The position numbers were made by a program, and so were the translations under genes. Below the pieces are notes generated by a model. It saw only the letters and a list, made by a program, of their open reading frames with translations, did no database searches and was not told the DNA's origin. From JBBQSU01 sp038234815 (GTDB lineage: Bacteria; Planctomycetota; Phycisphaerae; Tepidisphaerales; Tepidisphaeraceae), in the NCBI GenBank assembly GCA_038234815.1, contig JBBQSU010000143.1, positions 1 through 8,839 of the forward strand: a stretch of 8,839 bases of DNA, read 5' to 3'. How positions within the stretch are numbered: the first letter of the stretch is position 1; each line of letters begins with the position of its first letter. Positions 1 to 7,247 of the stretch are shown piece by piece.

Positions 1-1362
1 CAGCTTTCGGACACGATGGCCGAAGGCACGTTGAATAAATGGATGAAGAAGGAAGGGGATGTTGTGAAGGCCGGTGAGGTGATCGCCGAGGTGGAGACGG
101 ACAAGGCGAACATGGACATGGAGGCCTTTGAAGGCGGGACGGTGGCGGCGATTCTGGCCGACGCGGGCTCTAAAGTGGCGGTGGGCAGCGTTATCATGGT
201 GCTGGCGACGGGGAAGGAATCACCAGCGAGCGTGAAGCAGCAGTACGCTGGAAAAATGGCCAAGGGACCAAAAGGCGAATCGAGCAAGGCCGAGGCGAAC
301 CCAGCGGAAGCGGGCAAGCCAGAAGCAAGCCGGCCAGCGACAATTATCGATGCCAGCAACAGTGAGATTCACGATCTGGCCGACAACTTGCACGGCGCGA
401 CGCGCGAAGAGATCGCTCCCCATGAGGCTGAAGTAATCGACGAGAGCGACACGCGAATTCGCATTAGCCCACTGGCGCGGCGGATTGCGGTGTCGGAGAA
501 TATCGACATTAGCCGGATCAAGGGCACAGGCCCGGCCGGGCGGATCATCCAGCGGGACGTAGTGGCGGTGATCGGGACGACCGGCGCAGGTGCCGGCACA
601 GCGGCTGAACCGGCGCAAGCATCGGCACCGCCGGCAGATGCGCAGCCGATCGCTGGAACCCAGGCCGGTGAAAAGACGGCCATCCCGCTGACCAAAATGC
701 GACAGACGATCGCATTGCGTTTGCAGCAGGCCAAACAGCAGATTCCTCACATCTATCTTTCGATCGACGTCGAGATGGATGCGGTCAATGCCCTGCGGGA
801 AAAGGTGAACCGGCAGCTTGAGGCCGAAAAAGTCCGCGTGAGTCTTGCGGATTTCATCACCCGCGCGGTGGCAGCAACCTTGATAAAGCATCCGGCGCTG
901 AACGCGCATTTTGACGGCAAGAACGGACAGATCGTGCAATATGCCGACGTCCATCTCGGCACTGCCGTGGCGCTGCCCGACGGGTTAATCGTGCCGGTGC
1001 TGCGCGGGGCCCAGCATTTTGGCCTCAGGGCGTTGCGGCAGAAAAGCGTGGACCTGTTTGATCGCGCCAAGCAACAGAAACTGAAACGCGACGAGTTGAG
1101 CGGCGCGACGTTTACAATCACGAACCTCGGCCAGTGGGGAATCAAGGAGTTTTCGGCGATCATCAATCCGCCAGAGGTGGGCATCCTGGCCGTCTCGGCG
1201 GCGGAGAAGCGCGCGGTCGTTCGCGGAGACCAGATCGTATGCCGCACGATGATGACGGTGACACTGAGCGCCGATCACCGCGCGGTGGATGGCGCAACGG
1301 CCGCGGATTTCTTAAAAACTTTCAAGGCGTTGCTGGAAGAGCCGGGCATGATGCTCGTGTAA
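1..1362 (+). CDS. pdhC: Dihydrolipoamide acyltransferase, E2 of a pyruvate-dehydrogenase-type complex (5' partial)
   Basis: This is the core E2 subunit of a 2-oxo acid dehydrogenase complex. It takes the acyl group from E1 on a swinging lipoyl-lysine and passes it to CoA in the cytoplasm. The frame is open from base 1 (QLSDTMAEG...), and E2 lipoyl domains usually begin a few residues before this motif, so only a short N-terminus is missing; the ATG at 16 lies inside the domain. Counting from base 1, the lipoyl domain spans about 1-70 with ETDKA and lipoyl Lys35. A polar, Ala/Pro-rich linker follows, then the E3/E1-binding domain at about 153-188 (SPLARRIA...GTGPAGRI). A second Ala/Pro linker leads to the acyltransferase domain at about 225-453, with the NPPEVGILAV segment and the active-site motif DHRAVDG (His426). 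The lipoyl sequence favours the pyruvate branch. Oxoglutarate or branched-chain specificity cannot be excluded because E1 is off the window. Confidence 0.95.
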   Translation, partial: QLSDTMAEGTLNKWMKKEGDVVKAGEVIAEVETDKANMDMEAFEGGTVAAILADAGSKVAVGSVIMVLATGKESPASVKQQYAGKMAKGPKGESSKAEANPAEAGKPEASRPATIIDASNSEIHDLADNLHGATREEIAPHEAEVIDESDTRIRISPLARRIAVSENIDISRIKGTGPAGRIIQRDVVAVIGTTGAGAGTAAEPAQASAPPADAQPIAGTQAGEKTAIPLTKMRQTIALRLQQAKQQIPHIYLSIDVEMDAVNALREKVNRQLEAEKVRVSLADFITRAVAATLIKHPALNAHFDGKNGQIVQYADVHLGTAVALPDGLIVPVLRGAQHFGLRALRQKSVDLFDRAKQQKLKRDELSGATFTITNLGQWGIKEFSAIINPPEVGILAVSAAEKRAVVRGDQIVCRTMMTVTLSADHRAVDGATAADFLKTFKALLEEPGMMLV

Positions 1363-1377
1363 TCGGTTGAAACCGAT
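1362..1377. repeat. Perfect 16-bp dyad at the E2 stop codon
   Basis: ATCGGT-TGAA-ACCGAT is a perfect 6-bp inverted repeat around a 4-base centre. Its first base is the last base of the E2 TAA stop. No T-run follows, so it is a poor intrinsic terminator. It could stabilise the 3' end of the E2 message or act as an operator: it contains TTGAAA (1367-1372), a possible -35 box for zwf. Confidence 0.5.
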
Positions 1378-1414
1378 CGGACGGGAACAGCTATTTAAAC
1401 GGCGCGTGCGCCCC

Positions 1415-1420
1415 TATCAT
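1415..1420 (+). promoter_or_regulatory. Possible -10 box just upstream of zwf (leaderless candidate)
   Basis: TATCAT sits 6 bases before the chosen zwf ATG, the spacing seen for leaderless transcripts. This would fit the lack of a Shine-Dalgarno site. No convincing -35 box stands 17 bases upstream, so the call rests on a short AT-rich hexamer and could be chance. Confidence 0.25.
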
Positions 1421-1426
1421 TCTGCC

Positions 1427-2944
1427 ATGCCTCAATCCTGTGCGATTGTCATTTTCGGTGCCAGTGGAGATCTGGCAAAGCGCAAGCTTATTCCAGCCAT
1501 CTACGAAATGGCTCGTGAGAAACTGTTCGACGAACACAGCTACGTCGTCGGATTCTCCCGGTCGCAGAGGACCGACGAGGAGTTCCGCAAGGAATGTCGC
1601 CAGGGGCTGGAGGAGTTTTCCCGGACCAAGTTCGACGAAGCGCTTTGGAAGCAGCTCGAGGGGCGATTGTATTACACCGCCGCCGACTATGGTTCGTTTG
1701 ACGATCACGAAAAGCTCTCGCAGCAACTGGATGAACTGGACATGCGGCACGGCGCATCGGGCAACCGGCTGTTTTATCTCTCGACCCCGCCGGGCCAGTT
1801 CGAGTCGATCATCAATTGTCTTGGCGAGCGCTACATCGCGCGCAAAAGCGACGCCTGGCAGCGGGTGATTATTGAAAAGCCCTTCGGCCGTGATCTAGCC
1901 AGCGCCAAGGGGCTTAACCAGCTGTTGCACCAGTATTTCGACGAGGATCAGGTATTTCGCATCGACCATTACCTGGGCAAAGAGACGGTTCAGAACATGA
2001 TGGTGATGCGCTTCGCCAATGCGATGTTCGAGCCGATCTGGAATTACAAGTACATCGATCATGTGCAGATCACCGTCAGTGAAACGCTGGGCGTGGGATC
2101 ACGTGGCGGGTATTACGATAAGTCGGGCGCGACCCGCGACATGGTGCAGAACCACATTTTTCAGCTTATGGCTCTGGTAGCGATGGAGCCTCCGGCGGCG
2201 CTGGACGCGCAAAGCATCCGCGATGAAAAACTGAAGGTTTACAAATCGGTCAGGCCAATTCGTCTTGGGCAGGTGGATGACCTTGCCGTTCGCGGGCAGT
2301 ACGTCGCGGGAGAATTCGACGGTCAGGCCACGCCGGGGTATCGTCATGAGAAGGACGTGCCGGCCGATTCCACGACGGAAACCTTCGCGGCGCTCAAGCT
2401 CTTTATCGACAACTGGCGGTGGAGCGGCACGCCGTTCTATATCCGCACGGGCAAATTCCTGCCGCAAAAATTGAGCGAGGTGGTCGTGCGCTTCCGTTCG
2501 CCGCCGCTCACTCTGTTTCAAAAGCAATGTGAATCGCCGGTTTATCCCAATGACCTCATCATTCGCGTGCAGCCCGACGAAGGCATTAGTTGGCGGTTAA
2601 ACGGCAAAGTGCCCGGCGGGTCGATGAGCATCAAAAGTGTCGCGCTGGATTTTCTGTATAAAACGACTTTTCATGTCGAACCCCCCGAAGCGTACGAGCG
2701 CCTGATTTACGACGCGACCACCGGCGATCAGACGCTGTTCATCCGTGGGGATGAAGCCGAAGCCGCCTGGTCAATTATCGACCCGATTGAGCAAGGCTGG
2801 GCGAAATCCGAAACGCCCCCGCAGGAATACAAGCCCGGCTCGTGGGGACCCAAGCAAGCCATCGACCTCATCGAAATGGACGGCCGCCGCTGGCTATACA
2901 GCGCCGACGGCGAATCGGAGCCGATCATCGCGTGTTCACTGTGA
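1427..2944 (+). CDS. zwf: Glucose-6-phosphate 1-dehydrogenase
   Basis: This enzyme oxidises glucose-6-phosphate to 6-phosphogluconolactone with NAD(P)+, the entry step of the oxidative pentose-phosphate and Entner-Doudoroff routes, in the cytosol. The N-terminal nucleotide-binding motif GASGDLAKRK is at residues 11-20, EKPFG at 150-154, and the family active-site signature RIDHYLGKE at 178-186 contains the Asp-His pair. A further conserved His lies in DMVQNHIFQLM (His243). The 505-residue length is typical for the family and the C-terminal domain is complete. I chose the ATG at 1427 because it puts the Rossmann motif about ten residues in, as in homologues. An in-frame TTG at 1367 would add 20 residues unlike the family. 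No Shine-Dalgarno site precedes 1427. The gene lies 64 bases after E2 on the same strand and could be co-transcribed, although E2 and zwf are not steps of one pathway. Confidence 0.96.
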   Translation: MPQSCAIVIFGASGDLAKRKLIPAIYEMAREKLFDEHSYVVGFSRSQRTDEEFRKECRQGLEEFSRTKFDEALWKQLEGRLYYTAADYGSFDDHEKLSQQLDELDMRHGASGNRLFYLSTPPGQFESIINCLGERYIARKSDAWQRVIIEKPFGRDLASAKGLNQLLHQYFDEDQVFRIDHYLGKETVQNMMVMRFANAMFEPIWNYKYIDHVQITVSETLGVGSRGGYYDKSGATRDMVQNHIFQLMALVAMEPPAALDAQSIRDEKLKVYKSVRPIRLGQVDDLAVRGQYVAGEFDGQATPGYRHEKDVPADSTTETFAALKLFIDNWRWSGTPFYIRTGKFLPQKLSEVVVRFRSPPLTLFQKQCESPVYPNDLIIRVQPDEGISWRLNGKVPGGSMSIKSVALDFLYKTTFHVEPPEAYERLIYDATTGDQTLFIRGDEAEAAWSIIDPIEQGWAKSETPPQEYKPGSWGPKQAIDLIEMDGRRWLYSADGESEPIIACSL

Positions 2945-3030
2945 CAAGCCGCGAACACTGCGGGGGTCAGCAATCAATCAGGTATCACGCTCGACTGTTC
3001 AGGCAAAGAAAAGCTCGTCCCAAATAACGC

Positions 3031-3060
3031 TAAGAGGGACGACCATAGTTGTCCCTCTTA
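3031..3060. terminator. Bidirectional hairpin between convergent zwf and ugd
   Basis: TAAGAGGGAC and GTCCCTCTTA form a perfect 10-bp inverted repeat around a 10-base centre. Two more weak pairs are possible inside, leaving a 6-base loop. It lies about 86 bases after the zwf stop and 28 bases beyond the end of the gene on the other strand, exactly where two convergent units need a shared terminator. The T-run is weak on both sides (TTATTT on the minus strand), so efficiency is uncertain. Confidence 0.65.
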
Positions 3061-3088
3061 AGCCCAAATCAATTTCCGAGAAGCCGAC

Positions 3089-4441
3089 TCAAACTTTGTG
3101 CTTTAGCCGCAGGGCGTTTTCCACTGGCGGGCGACCCATCGGAAAATACTGGAAGCCGTTCTCGCGCATCACGTCGCGGTGGAGGCAGTTGCGGCCGTCG
3201 AAAATCACCGGCATGTTCATGGTCGCGGCGATTTTTCGGAACGGCAGCGTGGTGTACTGCGGCCAATCGGTCAGCAGCGCGACCGCGTCCGAGCCAGCCG
3301 CAGCGCTCACCGGGTCCAGGCACCATTCCACCTGATCTTTGAACACCTGCTTCATGTTCTCCATGCCCTTATAGTCATGCGCCTTCACGCGCGCGCCCTT
3401 CTGGAGCAAATAAGTAATCACGTCAATGGCCGCGGATTCGCGGATGTCGTCGGTGTCGGCCTTAAAGGCCAGGCCCCACACCGCGATCGTGGATCCGGCG
3501 ATCGGCCGACCGAGCTTGGCTTCGATCTTTTCGACGAATCGTCTCTTCTGATTTTTGTTGACGGTCTGAATGGCGTCGACGAACAAGCTTTGGTGCCCGG
3601 CCATCCTGGAGATGTGCTCCATCGCGGCCACGTCTTTCGGGAAGCACGACCCGCCATATCCGCAGCCGGCGCGCAAAAACGCCGGGCCGATGCGGCTATC
3701 GGAGCCAATGCCCTTGCGAATGTCTTCGATGTCCGCACCATAATGCTCACACAATATAGTCATTTCGTTCATAAACGAGATGCGCGCGGCCAGCATACTG
3801 TTCGCTGCGTACTTCGTCAGTTCGGCCGATTCCCAGTTCATGGTCAGGAAATTATCCTCGCGGCGCACAAGCGGATCGTATAGCCGGCGCATCATCCGAA
3901 ACGCCTCTGGCGATTCCCCGCCAATGACGATTCGGTCCGGATTCAGACAGTCCTGCACGGCAGTGCCCTCTTTCAAAAATTCGGGGTTGGACACCACCTG
4001 AACATAAGCCTTCGTCTGCTGTTTCAGAAAGTTATAAAGCTTGCGATTGGTGCCCGATGGAACGGTGGATTTCACGACAATCGTCACCATGTATTCGCTG
4101 TTCTGATCGGCCAGCGCGTCACAAACTTCCTTGCCGGCCTGCTCCAGAAAACTCATGTCCACCGTGCCATCGTCCTTAGGCGGGGTGCCCACGCACAGGA
4201 AGACCACTTCGGCGTCTTTCACGGCTGTACGAACATTATCCGTAAACTGAATCTGCCCCGATGCGTAATTTTCCTGCATCAGTTCCTGAAGGCCTGGCTC
4301 AAAGATGGGGGAATGCCCGTCCAGTAGTGTTTTCAGTTTCTTCGAGTCCTTTTCCACCCCGCGGACCGTGTGACCGATGCTCGCTAGACAAACACCCGTC
4401 ACCAAACCCACATACCCACAACCAATGATCGTTACGTCCAT
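3089..4441 (-). CDS. ugd: UDP-glucose 6-dehydrogenase (UDP-sugar dehydrogenase family)
   Basis: This enzyme oxidises the C6 hydroxyl of UDP-glucose to the carboxylate in two NAD+-dependent steps, giving UDP-glucuronate for surface polysaccharides. The 450-residue chain has the N-terminal dinucleotide fold with GCGYVG at 7-12, then VGTPP at 84-88 and NPEFLKEGTA at 152-161, which holds the conserved Glu158. The central helix contains ELTKYAANS with Lys210. The catalytic Cys266 lies in GYGGSCFPKD. The C-terminal UDP-binding domain carries GLAFKADTDDIRES at 323-336. All catalytic positions I can check are intact. The ATG at 4441 is preceded by a good ribosome site. The family also contains GDP-mannose and UDP-ManNAc dehydrogenases. 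The GYGGSCFPKD and FKADTDDIRES forms fit UDP-glucose best, but substrate is inferred. It is the last gene of a three-gene minus-strand polysaccharide set, 157 bases after the glycosyltransferase. Confidence 0.93.
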   Translation of the reverse strand: MDVTIIGCGYVGLVTGVCLASIGHTVRGVEKDSKKLKTLLDGHSPIFEPGLQELMQENYASGQIQFTDNVRTAVKDAEVVFLCVGTPPKDDGTVDMSFLEQAGKEVCDALADQNSEYMVTIVVKSTVPSGTNRKLYNFLKQQTKAYVQVVSNPEFLKEGTAVQDCLNPDRIVIGGESPEAFRMMRRLYDPLVRREDNFLTMNWESAELTKYAANSMLAARISFMNEMTILCEHYGADIEDIRKGIGSDSRIGPAFLRAGCGYGGSCFPKDVAAMEHISRMAGHQSLFVDAIQTVNKNQKRRFVEKIEAKLGRPIAGSTIAVWGLAFKADTDDIRESAAIDVITYLLQKGARVKAHDYKGMENMKQVFKDQVEWCLDPVSAAAGSDAVALLTDWPQYTTLPFRKIAATMNMPVIFDGRNCLHRDVMRENGFQYFPMGRPPVENALRLKHKV

Positions 4442-4447
4442 GAGAAA

Positions 4448-4455
4448 TCCTTCTT
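4448..4455 (-). promoter_or_regulatory. Ribosome binding site of ugd
   Basis: AAGAAGGA on the minus strand lies 6 bases before the ugd ATG at 4441. This supports that start and is the clearest Shine-Dalgarno match in the window. Confidence 0.75.
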
Positions 4456-4487
4456 AACAAGAGAACCGCAGTCACCGTTTTGCAAAT

Positions 4488-4512
4488 CCCGTTGGGCTGA
4501 AGGCCAACCGGG
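4488..4512. repeat. GC-rich dyad at the predicted ugd transcription start
   Basis: CCCGTTGG and CCAACCGGG pair as an 8-bp stem with one bulged C around an 8-base centre (GCTGAAGG). It lies in the 157-base gap between the glycosyltransferase and ugd, next to the TATAAT box, so it would straddle the predicted start site. It may be an operator, a stabilising leader hairpin, or one copy of a dispersed REP-like palindrome. The sequence alone does not decide. Confidence 0.45.
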
Positions 4513-4514
4513 CT

Positions 4515-4520
4515 ATTATA
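4515..4520 (-). promoter_or_regulatory. Candidate -10 box (TATAAT) for ugd
   Basis: A perfect TATAAT on the minus strand, 74 bases upstream of the ugd start codon, would give a leader of about 65 bases. I see no good TTGACA-like box at the normal 16-18 base distance, so it would depend on an activator or on the strong -10 box. Its place in the only sizeable gap within the three-gene set supports it. Confidence 0.45.
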
Positions 4521-4567
4521 CACCTAAAGCACACCCGGCAGGGGTGAAGAAATCCCGCCGGCTGGAA

Positions 4568-4584
4568 GAATCATCGGATGATTC
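4568..4584. terminator. Small perfect hairpin after the WecA-like gene
   Basis: GAATCAT-CGG-ATGATTC is a perfect 7-bp stem with a 3-base loop, starting 14 bases after the stop codon of the minus-strand glycosyltransferase. Only TTCC follows it on that strand, so it is at best a weak terminator or a message-stabilising stem. Confidence 0.35.
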
Positions 4585-4598
4585 GTGGCCCACCTTCG

Positions 4599-5978
4599 TC
4601 AGGCTCTGTGAAAATGTGGACCGGCGTTATCGGTCGATGGCGACTGCGATGCGTGTTCGAGCGTCCCCGGAATCAGCGGCGTCCCTTGGGTTGGGATATC
4701 GTCCTCGCGCACTTCCAGCACGGTATTGGCTTCAACCTGGGCCATTGGCTGGGGCAGCGGCGAAACGCCGAGTTGGCGGCGGGTGACGATGCGCGGTTTC
4801 TCGTGGATCATCCCCATTTTATAAGCCGCCACGATAATGGACCCGAAAACCACCAGATAAACCGCAACCGAATAGCGCGTCCGCATGAAAACGATCGATG
4901 CCCCCAGCAGAACGAAGAAGACCGACAAGCCATAGCTAATCATCACTGTCTGTTTGACCGTGAATCCGCGACTGACAAGCTGATGGTGAAAGTGACTGCG
5001 GTCGGCACTGAAGAACGGTCGTTTGTTGACATATCTGCGGGCAAAGGCCAGCGTAGTGTCCAAGATCGGCAAAGCGAACATCACCATCGCGGCCAGGAAC
5101 CATTTCAGGTTGTCCTGCGTCATCATGATGACTAGGGTTGCCAGGCTGAAGCCCAGAAACATGCTCCCGGTGTCCCCCATGAAAATGGAGGCCGGGTTGA
5201 AGTTGTAAGGAATGAAGCCGAGAACCGCGCCCATTAAAGACAGCGCCAGTACGACGCGCAGGCCGTCAATATTGATCTGTTTTCCGCTGCCATACATCGC
5301 AAGGTTGACCGCGAGGAACAGAAATCCAGCGGCGATAACTGCCGTCACCCCGCCGCAAAGACCGTCAAGGCCGTCCATGAGGTTGGTCGCGTTGCAGCAC
5401 CCCACCACGACCGCAATTACCATCGCCCCACTTAAGATTACCGTGATATATTCGGCCAGCACCGGCGACACCGTGATGCCCATCACGATATCCATGCGGA
5501 TAAAAAGCGGGCCGAGTGCGGAGGCCGCGCAGTGCGATCCGATGCCGTCGCCCAGGAGGATCAGCGCCGCACCCACCTGCCCGCAGATTTTTATCCAGGG
5601 CTTAAGCCCGCGAATGTCGTCCCACAACCCCAGGCAAAGAATCAGCGCCCCGGCCAAAACAATACTCATGCGCACGATGACGTGCTGTGCATGATTTGGT
5701 TGTGTTAAGTGGATATGCAGCACTTGGCTGATAGCCAGCCCCGCCACCCAACCCAGGAAGACCGCAATCCCCCCTAGGTACGCCACCGGCTTGGTATGAA
5801 TCTTGCGAAGCCGATCCGGTTGATCGATCACCCCATAGTACAACGCCACCAGGCGCATGATCGGAGTAAACAAAAACGCGACGATGAAGGACGCGTAAAA
5901 AACGTAAATGTACGGAGAGAGGACATCGTCGACCGTAAACACGGGCTTCAGGCTTTCGGTTAGCAGCGGGGTCACCAT
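4599..5978 (-). CDS. Polyprenyl-phosphate sugar-1-phosphate transferase, WecA/TagO/MraY family
   Basis: This integral inner-membrane enzyme would move a sugar-1-phosphate (typically GlcNAc-1-P from its UDP form) onto undecaprenyl phosphate, the priming step for O-antigen, teichoic-acid-like or exopolysaccharide chains. From the chosen start it has 459 residues and roughly ten or eleven hydrophobic segments between about 24 and 390. The cytoplasmic-loop motifs are all present: DQPDRLRKIH at 52-61, the Asp-Asp pair at 120-121 (LWDDIRG), NATNLMDGLDG at 196-206, FNPASIFMGDTGS at 260-272, and the HFHH motif at 329-332. These match WecA/TagO rather than MraY. The C-terminal tail of about 68 residues (392-459) is polar and Pro/Thr/Gln-rich, longer than usual. 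An upstream ATG at 6050 would add 24 residues, but it lacks a ribosome site, whereas 5978 has one. Substrate is not determined. Confidence 0.92.
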   Translation of the reverse strand: MVTPLLTESLKPVFTVDDVLSPYIYVFYASFIVAFLFTPIMRLVALYYGVIDQPDRLRKIHTKPVAYLGGIAVFLGWVAGLAISQVLHIHLTQPNHAQHVIVRMSIVLAGALILCLGLWDDIRGLKPWIKICGQVGAALILLGDGIGSHCAASALGPLFIRMDIVMGITVSPVLAEYITVILSGAMVIAVVVGCCNATNLMDGLDGLCGGVTAVIAAGFLFLAVNLAMYGSGKQINIDGLRVVLALSLMGAVLGFIPYNFNPASIFMGDTGSMFLGFSLATLVIMMTQDNLKWFLAAMVMFALPILDTTLAFARRYVNKRPFFSADRSHFHHQLVSRGFTVKQTVMISYGLSVFFVLLGASIVFMRTRYSVAVYLVVFGSIIVAAYKMGMIHEKPRIVTRRQLGVSPLPQPMAQVEANTVLEVREDDIPTQGTPLIPGTLEHASQSPSTDNAGPHFHRA

Positions 5979-5985
5979 GGGTTTA

Positions 5986-5991
5986 TCCACC
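5986..5991 (-). promoter_or_regulatory. Ribosome binding site deciding the WecA-like start
   Basis: GGTGGA on the minus strand stands 7 bases before the ATG at 5978. The alternative in-frame ATG at 6050 is preceded by GATTGGCCG, with no Shine-Dalgarno match, so 5978 is preferred. Confidence 0.55.
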
Positions 5992-6098
5992 AGCAGAAAC
6001 ACCGTTTTTATCGACGAACCTCTGAAATCAATCCTTCTATGCCGATTCATCGGCCAATCGACGCATCAGGTTCATCTACTACATTTCCAATAACCGTC

Positions 6099-7076
6099 TT
6101 AGACTGCCCCTTGCCGCTGATCTTCGATCACGCTTTGGATGATCGCGGCCATTGAATGCTCGGCGGAAAATCCGATCGCCTGCCGAACCCGATCCAGCCG
6201 AGGCACGCGCCGGGGAAGGTCGTCAAACGCCTGCCCGTAAGCCTTTTCATAAGGAATATACTCGATCCGGCTGCTCGAGGCGGATAATTCTATTACCCTG
6301 CGGGCCAGATCAAGGATCGAAATCTCATCGTCACTGCCCAGGTTAAATACCTGTCCCGCGTGCTTGGGTGATGTCATCAGCCGCACCAGCGCGCCCACCA
6401 CGTCCGATACATGGCAGAAACACCTCGTTTGATTCCCGTCGCCATATACCTGCAAAGGCTTACCAGCCAGCGCCGCCGACACAAACCGCGGCAACACCAT
6501 GCCATACATCCCCACCTGTCGCGGGCCGACGGTATTAAACAGTCGCACTATGGTGACCGGCAAATCAAATTGCTTGTGATAGGCCAGCCCTAGGAATTCA
6601 TCAATTCCCTTGGCGTAGGCATAGCACCAGCGGCTGTGGGCGGTCGGCCCCATAACCACATCGTCCTCTTCGCTGAAAGGCACGCGCGCCCCTTTGCCAT
6701 ACACTTCCGACGAACTGGTAATCAGCACCGGGCGACCGTATCGGTACGCGGACTCCAGCACCACCTCCGTCCCGTGAATCGTCGTGCGAATCGTCCGCAC
6801 GGGCTGATCGACGATTAATTGCACCCCCACCGCCGACGCAAGGTGATAGACGACGTCGCACTGACTCATCAGCGAGTTCACCGTCGCGCTGCTTTCAACC
6901 GATTCACGAACGAGCTGCAATCGTCCGCTATCTCGCAAATGCGCGAGATTGCGAACGTAGCCCGTGGACAGGTCGTCCAAAACCGTCACCTGCGAACCGT
7001 CCTTGAGCAGTTCCTCAACCAGGTGCGACCCGATGAATCCCGCTCCGCCAGTAACCAGATAATGTTGAGGCATCAT
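6099..7076 (-). CDS. NAD-dependent sugar-nucleotide epimerase/decarboxylase (extended SDR family)
   Basis: This cytosolic enzyme acts on nucleotide sugars through transient oxidation at C4 by bound NAD+. The 325-residue chain opens with the Rossmann motif TGGAGFIG at 9-16 and DDLSTG near 34-39. SSSEVYG at 121-127 supplies the catalytic Ser/Glu region, and Tyr152-xxx-Lys156 (YAYAK) is the SDR catalytic pair. RLFNTVGPRQ follows near 178-187, then an Arg-rich RRVPRLDRVR segment near the C-terminus. The SEVYG form and the VMGPT...RWCYA block resemble UDP-glucuronate decarboxylases (UXS and the ArnA decarboxylase domain) more than GalE. Its neighbour ugd would make that substrate, so UDP-xylose or a related UDP-pentose is a reasonable product, but 4-epimerase activity cannot be ruled out. 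Start: ATG-ATG at 7076/7073 fits the family's short N-terminus; a TTG at 7097 would add 7 residues. No clear ribosome site is visible. It is the first gene of the minus-strand set. Confidence 0.88.
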   Translation of the reverse strand: MMPQHYLVTGGAGFIGSHLVEELLKDGSQVTVLDDLSTGYVRNLAHLRDSGRLQLVRESVESSATVNSLMSQCDVVYHLASAVGVQLIVDQPVRTIRTTIHGTEVVLESAYRYGRPVLITSSSEVYGKGARVPFSEEDDVVMGPTAHSRWCYAYAKGIDEFLGLAYHKQFDLPVTIVRLFNTVGPRQVGMYGMVLPRFVSAALAGKPLQVYGDGNQTRCFCHVSDVVGALVRLMTSPKHAGQVFNLGSDDEISILDLARRVIELSASSSRIEYIPYEKAYGQAFDDLPRRVPRLDRVRQAIGFSAEHSMAAIIQSVIEDQRQGAV

Positions 7077-7247
7077 GGTAAGGGTAGTCCAGAACAAGAC
7101 ATTTCGAAACGCCCTGCGGCAATGTGCGTGTGTGTGTTGAGCTACTCCCTGTCAACCCGGGAAGCGCACTAATCCGAAAACAATGGCTATCGTTTTAAGT
7201 CATCGATCGCTGATAAGTTCTCATGTTTAAGATGCTTATGAATGAAA

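Noticed and set aside
220..954. Long minus-strand open reading opposite E2 (244 residues)
   Set aside because: Shadow of the E2 gene in GC-rich DNA: Cys/Arg/His-rich composition, no domain, no ribosome site.
1367..1426. TTG-initiated N-terminal extension of zwf by 20 residues
   Set aside because: The extra residues are basic and unlike the family, and the TTG falls in the palindrome; ATG at 1427 places the nucleotide-binding motif normally.
2745..3335. 196-residue plus-strand reading running across the zwf end into the ugd 3' region
   Set aside because: It overlaps both real genes in another frame, crosses the terminator hairpin and has no recognisable domain.
3179..3883. 234-residue plus-strand reading opposite ugd
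   Set aside because: Antisense shadow of a highly conserved gene; composition typical of a complementary frame.
7124..7139. Short GT-rich repeat (GTGCGTGTGTGTGTTG) upstream of the epimerase gene
   Set aside because: Only a few units; no evidence of phase variation or coding effect because it lies outside the gene.
7126..7154. Minus-strand CAGGGAGTAGCTCAAC, resembling the first 16 bases of a tRNA (acceptor strand, T8, D-stem)
   Set aside because: The other side of the D-stem, anticodon arm and T-arm do not follow; it runs into a CA repeat. A short chance match, and it is not the missing half of the tRNA-Thr.
7150..7155. Perfect TTGACA on the minus strand upstream of the epimerase gene
   Set aside because: The expected -10 position 17 bases on reads CACACG within a CA-rich run, so it does not make a credible promoter by itself.
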